Assembly (NCBI GenBank): GCA_035275845.1
Contig: DATEMD010000213.1
Coordinates: 1 to 6,018, forward strand
Source of the DNA: REEB95 sp035275845
Lineage (GTDB): Bacteria > Pseudomonadota > Alphaproteobacteria > ATCC43930 > CGMCC-115725
DNA: 6,018 nt
Direction of reading: 5' to 3'
How positions within the stretch are numbered: the stretch's first letter is position 1; the number at the start of each line of letters is the position of its first letter. A model generated the notes under the pieces. The model made no database searches and was not told the origin of the DNA. It worked only from the letters and a program-made list of their open reading frames with translations. This document shows positions 1-5,310 of the stretch, in pieces. The translations under genes were made by a program, and so were the position numbers.

Positions 1-60
1 ATCGTTCGACTGCCGGCCGCTGAAACCGAGTCCGTCGCACCGGCGCGTGCCCATGGCTAA
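1..60 (+). CDS. kdpD: KdpD-type sensor histidine kinase, C-terminal end (partial)
   Basis: Frame 1 is open from the window edge to a TAA at 58-60 and encodes only 19 residues, IVRLPAAETESVAPARAHG. The opening IVRLPA resembles the last beta strand of a histidine-kinase ATPase domain (family pattern: ...F.I.LP), followed by a short tail. The assignment rests mainly on context: the stop codon lies inside the start of the next gene, a clear KdpE homologue, and kdpD and kdpE are normally translationally coupled in this order. KdpD is a membrane sensor kinase that responds to low potassium or ionic stress and phosphorylates KdpE. The sensor domains and catalytic core lie upstream of the window, so nothing can be said about their integrity. 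Confidence 0.72.
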   Translation: MVRLPAAETESVAPARAHG

Positions 61-745
61 CGCGTCTTGCATCCTGATTGCGGACGACGAGCCGCCGATC
101 CGCCGGTTCCTGCGCACCAGCCTGGCGGCGCAGGGCTTTCGCGTCGTTGAAGCGGCCGACGGTAGGACGGCGCTCGCTGCTGCGGCGCACGAAAAGCCCG
201 ACCTGGTGATCCTCGATTTGGGGTTGCCCGACATGAACGGACTCGACGTCATCCGCGCCCTGCGCGCCAAGTCCGATGTGCCGGTGATCGTGCTCTCGGT
301 GCGGGGCGACGAGCAAGGCAAGGTCACGGCGCTCGATCTCGGCGCCGACGACTACGTTACCAAGCCGTTCGGCATGGACGAGCTGGTTGCGCGCATTCGC
401 ACCGCGATGCGCCATCGTTTCCAGGCGCAAGGTGCAACGCCTGTGTTCGCATCCGGCGGCGTTTCCGTCGATCTGGTGCGACGGGTGGTCAAGCGCGGCG
501 AGGACGATGTCAAACTCTCGCCAAAAGAGTACGAGTTGCTGCGCATGCTGGTGCTCAATGCCGGCAAGGTGCTCACGCACCGGCAGATCCTCAACGAAGT
601 ATGGGGGCCGGCGCATGTCGAGGACGCGCAATATCTCCGCGTTTTCGTGCGCAATCTCCGCCAGAAACTCGAAAGCGACCCGGCGCGGCCGGCGCTGATC
701 CTCACCGAGCCCGGCGTGGGGTATCGCCTGAACGCGCCGGCATAA
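53..745 (+). CDS. kdpE: KdpE, OmpR/PhoB-family response regulator of the potassium-transport kdp operon
   Basis: Cytoplasmic two-component regulator expected to activate kdpFABC transcription when phosphorylated by KdpD. Counting from the ATG at 53, the receiver domain spans about residues 5-120, with acidic pocket Asp11-Asp12, phosphoacceptor Asp55 in ILDLGLPD, Ser82 and the conserved Lys104 in the TKPFG loop. The winged-helix DNA-binding domain occupies about 130-228 and includes LSPKEYELL, NAGKVLTHRQIL, VWGP and the terminal GVGYR. Segments such as IRRFLRTSL, ILDLGLPD, GADDY.(T/S)KPFG, GKVLT.RQ.LN.VWGP and LRQKLE.DPARP match Escherichia coli KdpE closely as I remember it, so the subfamily call is stronger than a generic OmpR-like one. 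The ATG at 53 overlaps the kdpD stop by 8 bases. An in-frame GTG at 47 would add two residues. Neither has a strong Shine-Dalgarno, which fits translational coupling. Confidence 0.93.
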   Translation: MANASCILIADDEPPIRRFLRTSLAAQGFRVVEAADGRTALAAAAHEKPDLVILDLGLPDMNGLDVIRALRAKSDVPVIVLSVRGDEQGKVTALDLGADDYVTKPFGMDELVARIRTAMRHRFQAQGATPVFASGGVSVDLVRRVVKRGEDDVKLSPKEYELLRMLVLNAGKVLTHRQILNEVWGPAHVEDAQYLRVFVRNLRQKLESDPARPALILTEPGVGYRLNAPA

Positions 746-1047
746 TGGCCGCGGTCGCGGCACTTCCGCGTCGCGCGCGGCCCGACCCAGCAGATCGAGC
801 GTGCAGAACGGGCCGTTCGCCTGGTCGGCGTGGCGGCAATGGTGGGATGCGCCGGCCTCCTGATGATTGGGGCCTTGTCGCGCCTATAGGCAATCGGCGA
901 TAACCGCGGCGCGCAACGGCACCACCGCCAAAATTTTGCCATGATTTCGACACGTGGTAGCCCTTGCCAGTTCGCAATGAGCGCTCATGTTGTGTGTCGT
1001 GGCGGCGTATAACCAAGCGTCGCCGGGAACGGATAGGGGTATAGGTC
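746..1047. other. ~300-base intergenic stretch with short, possibly decayed coding remnants
   Basis: No convincing gene lies here. The kdpE frame, read past its stop, encodes a helical, membrane-like run at 791-889 (QIERAERAVRLVGVAAMVG then CAGLLMIGALSRL, ending at TAG 887-889) but lacks a plausible start with a ribosome-binding site. A different frame starts with an ATG overlapping the kdpE stop (TAATG, 745-747) and encodes a 52-residue Arg/Pro-rich peptide ending at 903; its composition looks like noise. A frameshift joining the two would give a small single-membrane-span protein, so this may be a decayed or mis-sequenced small gene. The second half (about 904-1047) looks non-coding and carries a 10-bp palindrome (CAAAATTTTG, 929-938) and the promoter-like elements listed separately. 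Confidence 0.4.
977..1013 (+). promoter_or_regulatory. candidate operator/promoter upstream of the 583-aa protein gene
   Basis: A perfect 12-bp palindrome, ATGAGCGCTCAT (977-988), is followed 19 bases later by a -10-like TATAAC (1008-1013), 34 bases before the start codon. No good -35 hexamer exists at 17-base spacing (TCATGT at 985-990). The palindrome therefore sits where a -35 element would be, as expected of an operator or activator site. This is pattern-based only. Confidence 0.25.
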
Positions 1048-2799
1048 ATGTTCCGTGGATTTTCCGGACATCAACGGGTTGCGCCGCTGGCCGAGCGGCG
1101 CGTTGTCGCGCAGTTGCACGAGGCGCTTGCGACGCTGCCGGCACCCTGGATCGTGCTTGCGAATCGTCGCGCCTCTGGCGCTGACGGGCCGCCGTGGGTT
1201 CGGTTTCTTGCGCTGCATCCCGCCAAAGGGATTGCCCTGGTGGACACCACCGCTGCCGAGGCGGCGAAGGCGCCGCTGGAGGATTTTCTTGCGCGCACCG
1301 GTTTCCCCGCGTTGCAGCCCGGTGCGCTGCCGATCGTGCCGGTTGCGATTGGCCCCGACGAAGTCACTGCGGTCGCTGAAATCCTCGAGCGCGTTTTTGT
1401 CCAAGGGCAGCCGGCAATCGGCAACCCGAACTGGTGCGACGCGGTTGTCGAGTTGCTGCTCGCCGTGCCCGATTTGATGCTGTCGCCGTTGCACCGTGGC
1501 GTCCGCCAGCCGGTGGCCAGGGCACCGCAGCCGCAGGCCGAGCCGTCGTTTCGCCCGTCGCCGCAACCCGCACGCGCCGAACCATCACGGCCGTCCGCCA
1601 ATGCGGCGCCACGGGCACCGACGCCGCCGGACACGGAATCCGAGGCAGTCCGTTTGGTGCCACGTCGGGTCGCGCGCCCGGCAGAATCTCGGCCTCAGTC
1701 CGAACCGTCGCCGTCGCCGTCGCGCGCCACAACGCGGCAGCCGCATACGCCGGACGTGCCGCAATTCCTGCTGCAGGGTCTTCAGGACGACGAGCCACAT
1801 CTGGCGCTCGAAGCCGGCGAACCGATCGATCCCTCGCGCCAAGCCAGAACGTCGCGCAGCCGCCGCGATCCGACGTTCGGCGCCGGACCTGGCCACGCCG
1901 ACGCGGCGTGGCGTCGGCCGCGTGCGTCGCGGCGCCGCTCGGCGTTTCTTCCGATCGCTGCGGGCTTGCTGTTGGTCGCGGCCGGCGCCGTCGCGCTGCG
2001 GTATCACGAATCATCGTCGTCGCTGACTGCCAATACGGCCGCACAATCGTCGCCGCCGTCGCCCACGGCGTCGTTGACGCCGCCGACGATGCCATCACCA
2101 TTGCCGACGGTCTCGCCGAACTCGGCACCAACCCCGGCCGCGACTATGCCGGCGCCTTCGCCGCCACCCGCGCCGCCAGTGCACGCCGCGGCAACGCCGC
2201 AAGCGCCGACGGCGCCGTCGGTCAAGAAGGCTGATGTGGATCTGCCGCGCGACATGCTGCAACCGCAGATCGTGTCGGCGCCGCCACCGGCGCCGCCGCC
2301 TTTGCCAGCTGCCAAGCGCGCGCCGCAACCGGTGCGCACCGCTACGACCAAACCGCATCCGACGCCGCCGGCTCCGGCCGATACCGATCTGCCCGCGGCG
2401 ATCGCGGCCGTGCTGCATCCAGGTGCAGCGCCGCCGCCAGCCGCTTCGGAACCAACCACTGCCGCGCCGTCGTCGGCGACCGCAACGGCACCCGCACCCG
2501 CAGCCACGGGCGGCGAGGTGACCGTCAACGGCGTCAGTTACGTTAACGGCCAGCAGCCACACGCGCTCGGCACGCTCGGCTCTGCGCCGCCGTCGGCGCC
2601 ACCGCCGGCCGCGGTCGCGTCGAACGTGTCGCCGCCGGCTGCTGTAACTCCGCCGGGTGAAGTGGTGATCTCGCGCGCGCCAGCATCGTCGCCAGCAACG
2701 TCGTCGGGCTCGAACAACGACAGCGACAGCGGCGCGACCGCGAGCGGACCGCCAACGACGCTCCAAGTCACGCCGTTGCCGGGTAGTTCAAATCCCTAA
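1048..2799 (+). CDS. Pro/Ala-rich single-pass membrane protein with weakly NERD-like N-terminal domain, function unknown
   Basis: This is a 583-residue protein in three parts. Residues 1-150 look globular: LHEALATLPAPWIVLANRR, then WVRFLALHPAKGIALVD, which loosely resembles the start of nuclease-related (NERD) domains, but the expected catalytic Glu-x-Lys after the second strand is not evident. Residues 150-297 are an Arg/Pro/Ser-rich, probably disordered linker ending in SRRR. Residues 299-317 (AFLPIAAGLLLVAAGAVAL) form one membrane span. The preceding arginines suggest a cytoplasmic N-terminus and extracytoplasmic C-terminus. Residues 320-583 are Pro/Ala/Ser/Thr-rich with three ordered-looking islands: DVDLPRDMLQPQIV (396-409), DTDLPAAIAAVLHP (445-458) and VTVNGVSYVNGQQPHALGTL (491-510). 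The layout resembles TonB-like or GspB-like envelope-spanning linkers, but I recognise no family. The ATG at 1048 follows AGGGG by a slightly long gap. The reading frame is certain; the function is not. Confidence 0.85.
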   Translation: MFRGFSGHQRVAPLAERRVVAQLHEALATLPAPWIVLANRRASGADGPPWVRFLALHPAKGIALVDTTAAEAAKAPLEDFLARTGFPALQPGALPIVPVAIGPDEVTAVAEILERVFVQGQPAIGNPNWCDAVVELLLAVPDLMLSPLHRGVRQPVARAPQPQAEPSFRPSPQPARAEPSRPSANAAPRAPTPPDTESEAVRLVPRRVARPAESRPQSEPSPSPSRATTRQPHTPDVPQFLLQGLQDDEPHLALEAGEPIDPSRQARTSRSRRDPTFGAGPGHADAAWRRPRASRRRSAFLPIAAGLLLVAAGAVALRYHESSSSLTANTAAQSSPPSPTASLTPPTMPSPLPTVSPNSAPTPAATMPAPSPPPAPPVHAAATPQAPTAPSVKKADVDLPRDMLQPQIVSAPPPAPPPLPAAKRAPQPVRTATTKPHPTPPAPADTDLPAAIAAVLHPGAAPPPAASEPTTAAPSSATATAPAPAATGGEVTVNGVSYVNGQQPHALGTLGSAPPSAPPPAAVASNVSPPAAVTPPGEVVISRAPASSPATSSGSNNDSDSGATASGPPTTLQVTPLPGSSNP

Positions 2800-2805
2800 A
2801 CGAAA

Positions 2806-2825
2806 GAGCGGCCGCGGCGACGCTC
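2806..2825. terminator. weak inverted repeat between convergent genes
   Basis: GAGCG (2806-2810) and CGCTC (2821-2825) can form a 5-bp stem around a GC-rich 10-base loop in the 24-base gap between convergent stop codons. There is no T-tract on either strand, so it is at most a weak bidirectional terminator. Confidence 0.18.
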
Positions 2826-3114
2826 AGTGATGGTGCCAGTCGTTGTCGTGGTCGTGTCCACCGAATCCGAACCCGAAGCCAAAACCGATAAACGGCGCCG
2901 GATAAGCCACCGGCGGCGGGGGCGGGGGCGCGTAGTAATAGGCCGGCGGCGGAGGCGGTGAAGCTGCGACGCAGCCATAGCCTTGAGCAAAGTAGTAACC
3001 CGGCGGACACGAGTAATAGTACTGGGCCATCGCCGGCGCGGCGCTAAGCGTCAGGCCAGTCGCCGCCACAGCCAACGCCGCTATGCGGCTGAAACACGTC
3101 CAGGTGTTGCGCAC
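2824..3114 (-). CDS. small secreted Tyr/Pro/Gly/His-rich protein
   Basis: This is a 96-residue protein beginning at a GTG (3114-3112) preceded six bases upstream by a strong GGAGG. The frame is open further upstream to 3198, but that stretch carries the promoter-like element and does not look like coding sequence. Residues 1-30 form a typical Sec signal peptide with an Arg-containing N-region, hydrophobic core IAALAVAATGLTL and an APAMA cleavage site before Gln31. The mature ~66 residues begin QYYYSCPPGYYF, contain only two cysteines (Cys36 and Cys49), then two proline runs separated by AYYYAP, a run of Gly-Phe repeats, and the tail HDHDNDWHHH. Small proteins starting with YYSCPPGYY recur in alphaproteobacteria, and none I know of has an assigned function. 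The His/Asp tail could bind metal and the Gly-Phe repeats suggest low-complexity self-association; both are inference. Periplasmic or extracellular location is likely. Confidence 0.8.
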   Translation of the reverse strand: MRNTWTCFSRIAALAVAATGLTLSAAPAMAQYYYSCPPGYYFAQGYGCVAASPPPPPAYYYAPPPPPPVAYPAPFIGFGFGFGFGGHDHDNDWHHH

Positions 3115-3153
3115 GGTCGACCTCCGTTGCGGATTGCGCGCGATCACAGCCAT

Positions 3154-3179
3154 AACGGCTGATGTCGGGCACCTGTTCC
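3154..3179 (-). promoter_or_regulatory. candidate EcfG (general stress response) promoter for the small secreted protein gene
   Basis: On the minus strand GGAAC (3179-3175) is followed by a 17-base spacer and CGTT (3157-3154). This exactly matches the EcfG consensus GGAAC-N16/17-CGTT of alphaproteobacteria. Transcription would start near 3147, giving a leader of about 33 bases that contains the GGAGG and the GTG start at 3114. Position, orientation and spacing all fit. No similar match is seen before the other genes. Confidence 0.55.
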
Positions 3180-3187
3180 CGTGCCGC

Positions 3188-3215
3188 GAAAATGACATGA
3201 TGAAAATGACATGAT
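3188..3215. repeat. perfect tandem duplication of a 14-bp unit in a divergent intergenic region
   Basis: Two adjacent identical copies of GAAAATGACATGAT lie at 3188-3201 and 3202-3215, just upstream of the EcfG-like -35 on one side and about 30 bases upstream of the BON-gene promoter candidate on the other. This could be a pair of regulator sites or a recent slippage duplication. Confidence 0.8.
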
Positions 3216-3246
3216 CGTGACCGGCCCATTATGACGCGGCGGTTGC

Positions 3247-3276
3247 TTGCAGGCGGCGATGACGTTGGGTTCTAAT
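3247..3276 (+). promoter_or_regulatory. candidate promoter of the BON lipoprotein gene
   Basis: TTGCAG (3247-3252) and TCTAAT (3271-3276) are separated by 18 bases and lie 33 bases before the start codon. The -10 matches the vegetative consensus at five of six positions; the -35 is poor. No EcfG-type motif occurs on this strand in the intergenic region. Confidence 0.3.
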
Positions 3277-3308
3277 CGCGCTCCGATCCGCCTGCGAAGG
3301 AGATTCAA

Positions 3309-3626
3309 ATGATCCGCGTGCCGCGCCTCACTGCTGTTGCGCTCGCTCTCGCGCTGGGCAGCTCGCTCGCCGCTTGCGCCGCCGTCCAAGGGCGCGAGTC
3401 CACCGGCCAGTATGTCGACGACGCCACGATCAGTACCAAGGTCCGGACGCAGCTCGTCCAAGAGCAATCGCTCAAGGCGTTCGACATCCACGTCGAGACC
3501 ATGCAAGGCACGGTGCAGCTCAGCGGCTTCGTCGACACGCGGACGCAGAAGGATCAAGCCGGTACGATCGCCCAAGGCGTCCCCGGTGTCGTCGGCGTGC
3601 AGAACAATATCCTGGTGAAGCAGTAG
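3309..3626 (+). CDS. BON-domain lipoprotein (OsmY-like single BON)
   Basis: This is a 105-residue protein. The ATG at 3309 follows AAGGAG (3297-3302) by six bases, an excellent ribosome-binding site. Residues 1-22 form a lipoprotein signal: Arg-containing start, hydrophobic AVALALALGSS and lipobox LAAC, with lipidated Cys23. Residue +2 is Ala, so no inner-membrane retention Asp is present and outer-membrane anchoring is expected. Residues about 37-105 form one BON domain: DDATISTKVRTQLVQEQ, FDIHVETMQGTVQLSGFVDT and GVPGVVGVQNNILVK, with the conserved central glycine in LSGFV. BON domains bind phospholipid surfaces; family members such as OsmY and DolP (YraP) protect envelope integrity under osmotic or other stress. 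With one BON it is shorter than the two-BON OsmY/DolP. It is divergent from the small secreted protein gene, and its stop lies 15 bases from a convergent small gene. Confidence 0.9.
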   Translation: MIRVPRLTAVALALALGSSLAACAAVQGRESTGQYVDDATISTKVRTQLVQEQSLKAFDIHVETMQGTVQLSGFVDTRTQKDQAGTIAQGVPGVVGVQNNILVKQ

Positions 3627-3641
3627 GGCGGTGGCGAACGT

Positions 3642-3800
3642 CTACTTGGCGTCGGCGTATCGATGTTCGAGCTGCTCGGCCAAGTGGGCGAGCTTCGTCG
3701 CGTGCCGCGCCAACAGCTGCCTGAGCTTCGGGTCGGCTTCCTGCCGGGCCCGTTCCGTATAAACGCGCGACTGATCGCGCAATGTCTCACACTCGGTCAT
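3642..3800 (-). CDS. small hypothetical helical protein, 52 aa
   Basis: The frame is open far upstream, but the ATG at 3800-3798 is preceded four bases upstream by a perfect AGGAGG, fixing the start and giving 52 residues beginning MTECETLRDQSRVY. The protein is highly charged and reads as one or two amphipathic helices (RVYTERARQEADPKLRQLLARH, then AHLAEQLEHRY), with no signal peptide or membrane segment. Similar short cytoplasmic helical proteins, often described only as hypothetical, occur in alphaproteobacteria. I assign no function. It lies on the same strand as the 101-aa gene at 3979-4284, 178 bases downstream of it, with a large palindrome between them, so it is probably transcribed separately. 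The longer 174-aa reading of this frame is rejected. Confidence 0.72.
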   Translation of the reverse strand: MTECETLRDQSRVYTERARQEADPKLRQLLARHATKLAHLAEQLEHRYADAK

Positions 3801-3898
3801 TCGCCCTCCTAAGTGGATGGGCGGGACTGCGCGCTTTGCCGGCGCGCTCTCTTTGAAGAATCGGCATCGCCCCGTCGCGAACGCCAATGCCGCTAAAG

Positions 3899-3930
3899 TT
3901 ATTCCTAAATTATCCCCAGATTTATCCCGA
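3899..3930. other. AT-rich patch with three DnaA-box-like 9-mers
   Basis: TTATTCCTA (3899-3907), TTATCCCCA (3910-3918) and TTATCCCGA (3922-3930) lie in the same orientation, 11 and 12 bases apart, close to one helical turn. Against the DnaA box TTATNCACA the middle one has one mismatch and the others two. The patch is strikingly AT-rich for this genome. On the minus strand the same bases contain GATAAT, a -10-like hexamer that could serve the 3642-3800 gene, though no -35 is seen. Confidence 0.3.
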
Positions 3931-3939
3931 GTCGAGTCC

Positions 3940-3989
3940 CCGGCATAACCACATGCCATGGCATGCCAGACAGTGGTATCAGCGGCCGG
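3940..3989. repeat. 14-bp perfect palindrome inside a larger imperfect inverted repeat
   Basis: CATGCCATGGCATG (3952-3965) is a perfect palindrome. Flanking arms also pair: ACCAC (3948-3952) with GTGGT (3973-3977), and CCGGC (3940-3944) with GCCGG (3985-3989), giving a roughly 50-base imperfect hairpin. It begins at the stop of the minus-strand gene 3979-4284 and may act as its 3' stem-loop. No U-tract follows directly. A protein-binding palindrome is the alternative. Confidence 0.5.
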
Positions 3990-4284
3990 CGAAATGCGCG
4001 TCGAGCCGCGCCATCCAGCGCGCCATGCCATGGGTGATATCGTCCGCCAGCCGCTCGAATTCGAAGCGGATGGCGTCGCGCCGGCGTTCGACGCCGCCGC
4101 AGTCGAGTTGCCGCAATCGGGCTTCGACGTCGCCGCGTTCCTGGTCGAGCCCGACGATCGTTTCAAGGCAACGCAACCGGTCTATGCCGCTGGCTGCCTT
4201 GAGTTTGCGGCCGAGCTTGTCGAGCTGCCGCGCGATTTCGATCAGTCGCTGGTCGAGGACCTTGCGATAGAGCGTCCGGGTCAT
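3979..4284 (-). CDS. hypothetical cytoplasmic coiled-coil-like protein, 101 aa
   Basis: This is a 101-residue protein starting at ATG 4284-4282. The upstream ribosome-binding site is only weak (GGGCGG), so the start is less certain than its neighbours'. The sequence is almost wholly helical, charged, and rich in Leu/Ile at heptad-like spacing (LYRKVLDQRLIEIARQLDKLG, LRCLETIVGLDQERGDVEARLRQL, IRFEFERLADDITHGMARWMARL). It has no signal peptide, membrane segment or recognisable domain. It has two cysteines, Cys39 and Cys62. Codon third positions are strongly GC-rich, as expected for a real gene here. The opposite strand has an overlapping 133-codon open frame (3958-4359), but that one ends in a Cys/Arg-rich tail and lacks a good ribosome-binding site, so the minus strand is preferred. 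Its 3' end runs into the palindrome described separately. Confidence 0.62.
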   Translation of the reverse strand: MTRTLYRKVLDQRLIEIARQLDKLGRKLKAASGIDRLRCLETIVGLDQERGDVEARLRQLDCGGVERRRDAIRFEFERLADDITHGMARWMARLDAHFAGR

Positions 4285-4527
4285 GTCACCGCCCGCTGCT
4301 GCTGTTCGCGGCGGCGCTCCCGGCGGTTCGCAACAAGAGCGCCGGCGTCGCCGCGCTAGTCACGAGGGCGATTATACGCTGGTCCCTGCGGCAGCACGAC
4401 GCAGGCTGCATTAAATTTCTGTGAGTATTGACCTGTCTGCTCGGACGGCACTCTCGACCGTGACACGACCGTGCACGATGATCTGCATCGAATCCAACCA
4501 TCTCCGATCCATCCAGGGAGAGCCGAT

Positions 4528-5310
4528 ATGCGTTTGAAGGACAAGATCGCCGTCGTCACCGGCGCGGCCAGCGGCATCGGCAGGGAGATCGCCACCGCCT
4601 ATATGCGCGAAGGCGCGCGCGTCGCCATCGCCGATCTCGATCTCAAAGGCGCGCAGGCCGCCGCCAAGGCGCTCGACAATGACGGCACGCGCGCGATCGG
4701 CGTCGCCATGGACGTAACGCAGGAGGATCAGGTCGATGCCGGCATGGCGCAGGTGGTCAAGCAGTTCGGCGGCATCGACATCCTGGTGAGCAACGCCGGT
4801 ATCCAGATCGTCGCGCCGCTCGATCAGTTCGATTTCGGCAAATGGAAAAAGCTGCTCGCCATCCACTTGGACGGTGCGTTCCTCACCACGCGTTCGGCGC
4901 TGCGCCAGATGTACAAGCAGGGCCGCGGCGGCAGCATCATCTACATGGGCTCGGTCCATTCCAAGGAGGCGTCGGTTTTGAAGGCGCCTTATGTCACTGC
5001 CAAGCACGGCCTCATCGGCCTCGCCAAGGTGGTCGCCAAAGAAGGTGCAAAACATGGCGTGCGTGCCAACGTCATCTGCCCCGGCTTCGTGCGAACGCCG
5101 CTGGTCGAAAAACAAATTCCCGAACAGGCGAAAGAGCTCGGCCTCAGCGAAGAACAGGTGATCAAGACCGTGATGCTCAAGGATACGGTCGACGGCGAGT
5201 TCACCACGCTTCAGGACGTCGCCGCGGCCGCGGTGTTTTTCGCCGGCTTCGAATCTAACGCGCTCACCGGCCAATCGCTGGTGGTGAGCCACGGTTGGTT
5301 CATGCAGTAG
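4528..5310 (+). CDS. bdhA: D-3-hydroxybutyrate dehydrogenase (short-chain dehydrogenase)
   Basis: NAD-dependent cytoplasmic enzyme interconverting (R)-3-hydroxybutyrate and acetoacetate in polyhydroxybutyrate and ketone-body use. The 260 residues match the usual family length when the ATG at 4528 is used; it follows AGGGAGA. The frame extends to a GTG at 4471, but the extra 19 residues precede the conserved KDKIAVVTG start and have no ribosome-binding site. Visible motifs are the nucleotide-binding TGAASGIG (11-18), acidic Asp36 in IADLD, NAG (89-91), catalytic Ser142, Tyr155 and Lys159 in YVTAK, and PG (185-186). Residues corresponding to the substrate-binding set known from Pseudomonas 3-hydroxybutyrate dehydrogenase are present: Gln93, His144, Lys152 and Gln196, which supports the specific assignment over a generic SDR. 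The Asn of the usual SDR tetrad appears as His113 in AIHLDGAF; I recall the same AIHLDGAF segment in other members of this subgroup. The 3' end overlaps the convergent DUF2784 gene by 11 bases. Confidence 0.92.
   Translation: MRLKDKIAVVTGAASGIGREIATAYMREGARVAIADLDLKGAQAAAKALDNDGTRAIGVAMDVTQEDQVDAGMAQVVKQFGGIDILVSNAGIQIVAPLDQFDFGKWKKLLAIHLDGAFLTTRSALRQMYKQGRGGSIIYMGSVHSKEASVLKAPYVTAKHGLIGLAKVVAKEGAKHGVRANVICPGFVRTPLVEKQIPEQAKELGLSEEQVIKTVMLKDTVDGEFTTLQDVAAAAVFFAGFESNALTGQSLVVSHGWFMQ

Noticed and set aside
1026..1050. GGAAC at 1026-1030 as an EcfG -35 for the 583-aa gene
   Set aside because: No CGTT at 16 or 17 bases, and the -10 would fall on the start codon.
1364..2131. 255-codon open frame on the minus strand, and several other 100-270 codon frames, inside the Pro/Ala-rich gene
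   Set aside because: GC-rich Pro/Ala/Arg codons suppress stops in all frames; these translations are Arg/Ala noise without a ribosome-binding site or domain, whereas the 1048-2799 frame has a membrane span and ordered N-terminal domain.
3115..3198. 28-residue N-terminal extension of the small secreted protein
   Set aside because: It would bury the signal peptide, spans the EcfG-like promoter, and ignores the GGAGG before the GTG at 3114.
3642..4166. 174-aa version of the small minus-strand protein
   Set aside because: The extra N-terminal part is antisense-like, overlaps the 101-aa gene and the AT-rich patch, and a perfect AGGAGG stands directly before the internal ATG at 3800.
3958..4359. 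133-codon plus-strand open frame opposite the 101-aa gene
   Set aside because: It is the codon-aligned antisense of the helical minus-strand gene, ends in a Cys/Arg-rich tail and has no good ribosome-binding site.
4471..4527. 19-residue N-terminal extension of the dehydrogenase from a GTG
   Set aside because: No ribosome-binding site, not part of the conserved SDR start, and AGGGAGA precedes the ATG at 4528.
4285..4527. Possible bdhA promoter (TTGACC at 4428-4433)
   Set aside because: No -10-like hexamer at 16-18 base spacing; TTAAAT (4411) and TTATAC (4372) likewise lack partners, so no promoter is called.
4411..5292. 293-codon minus-strand frame opposite bdhA
   Set aside because: It is a shadow of the dehydrogenase, whose catalytic and substrate-binding residues are clearly encoded on the plus strand.
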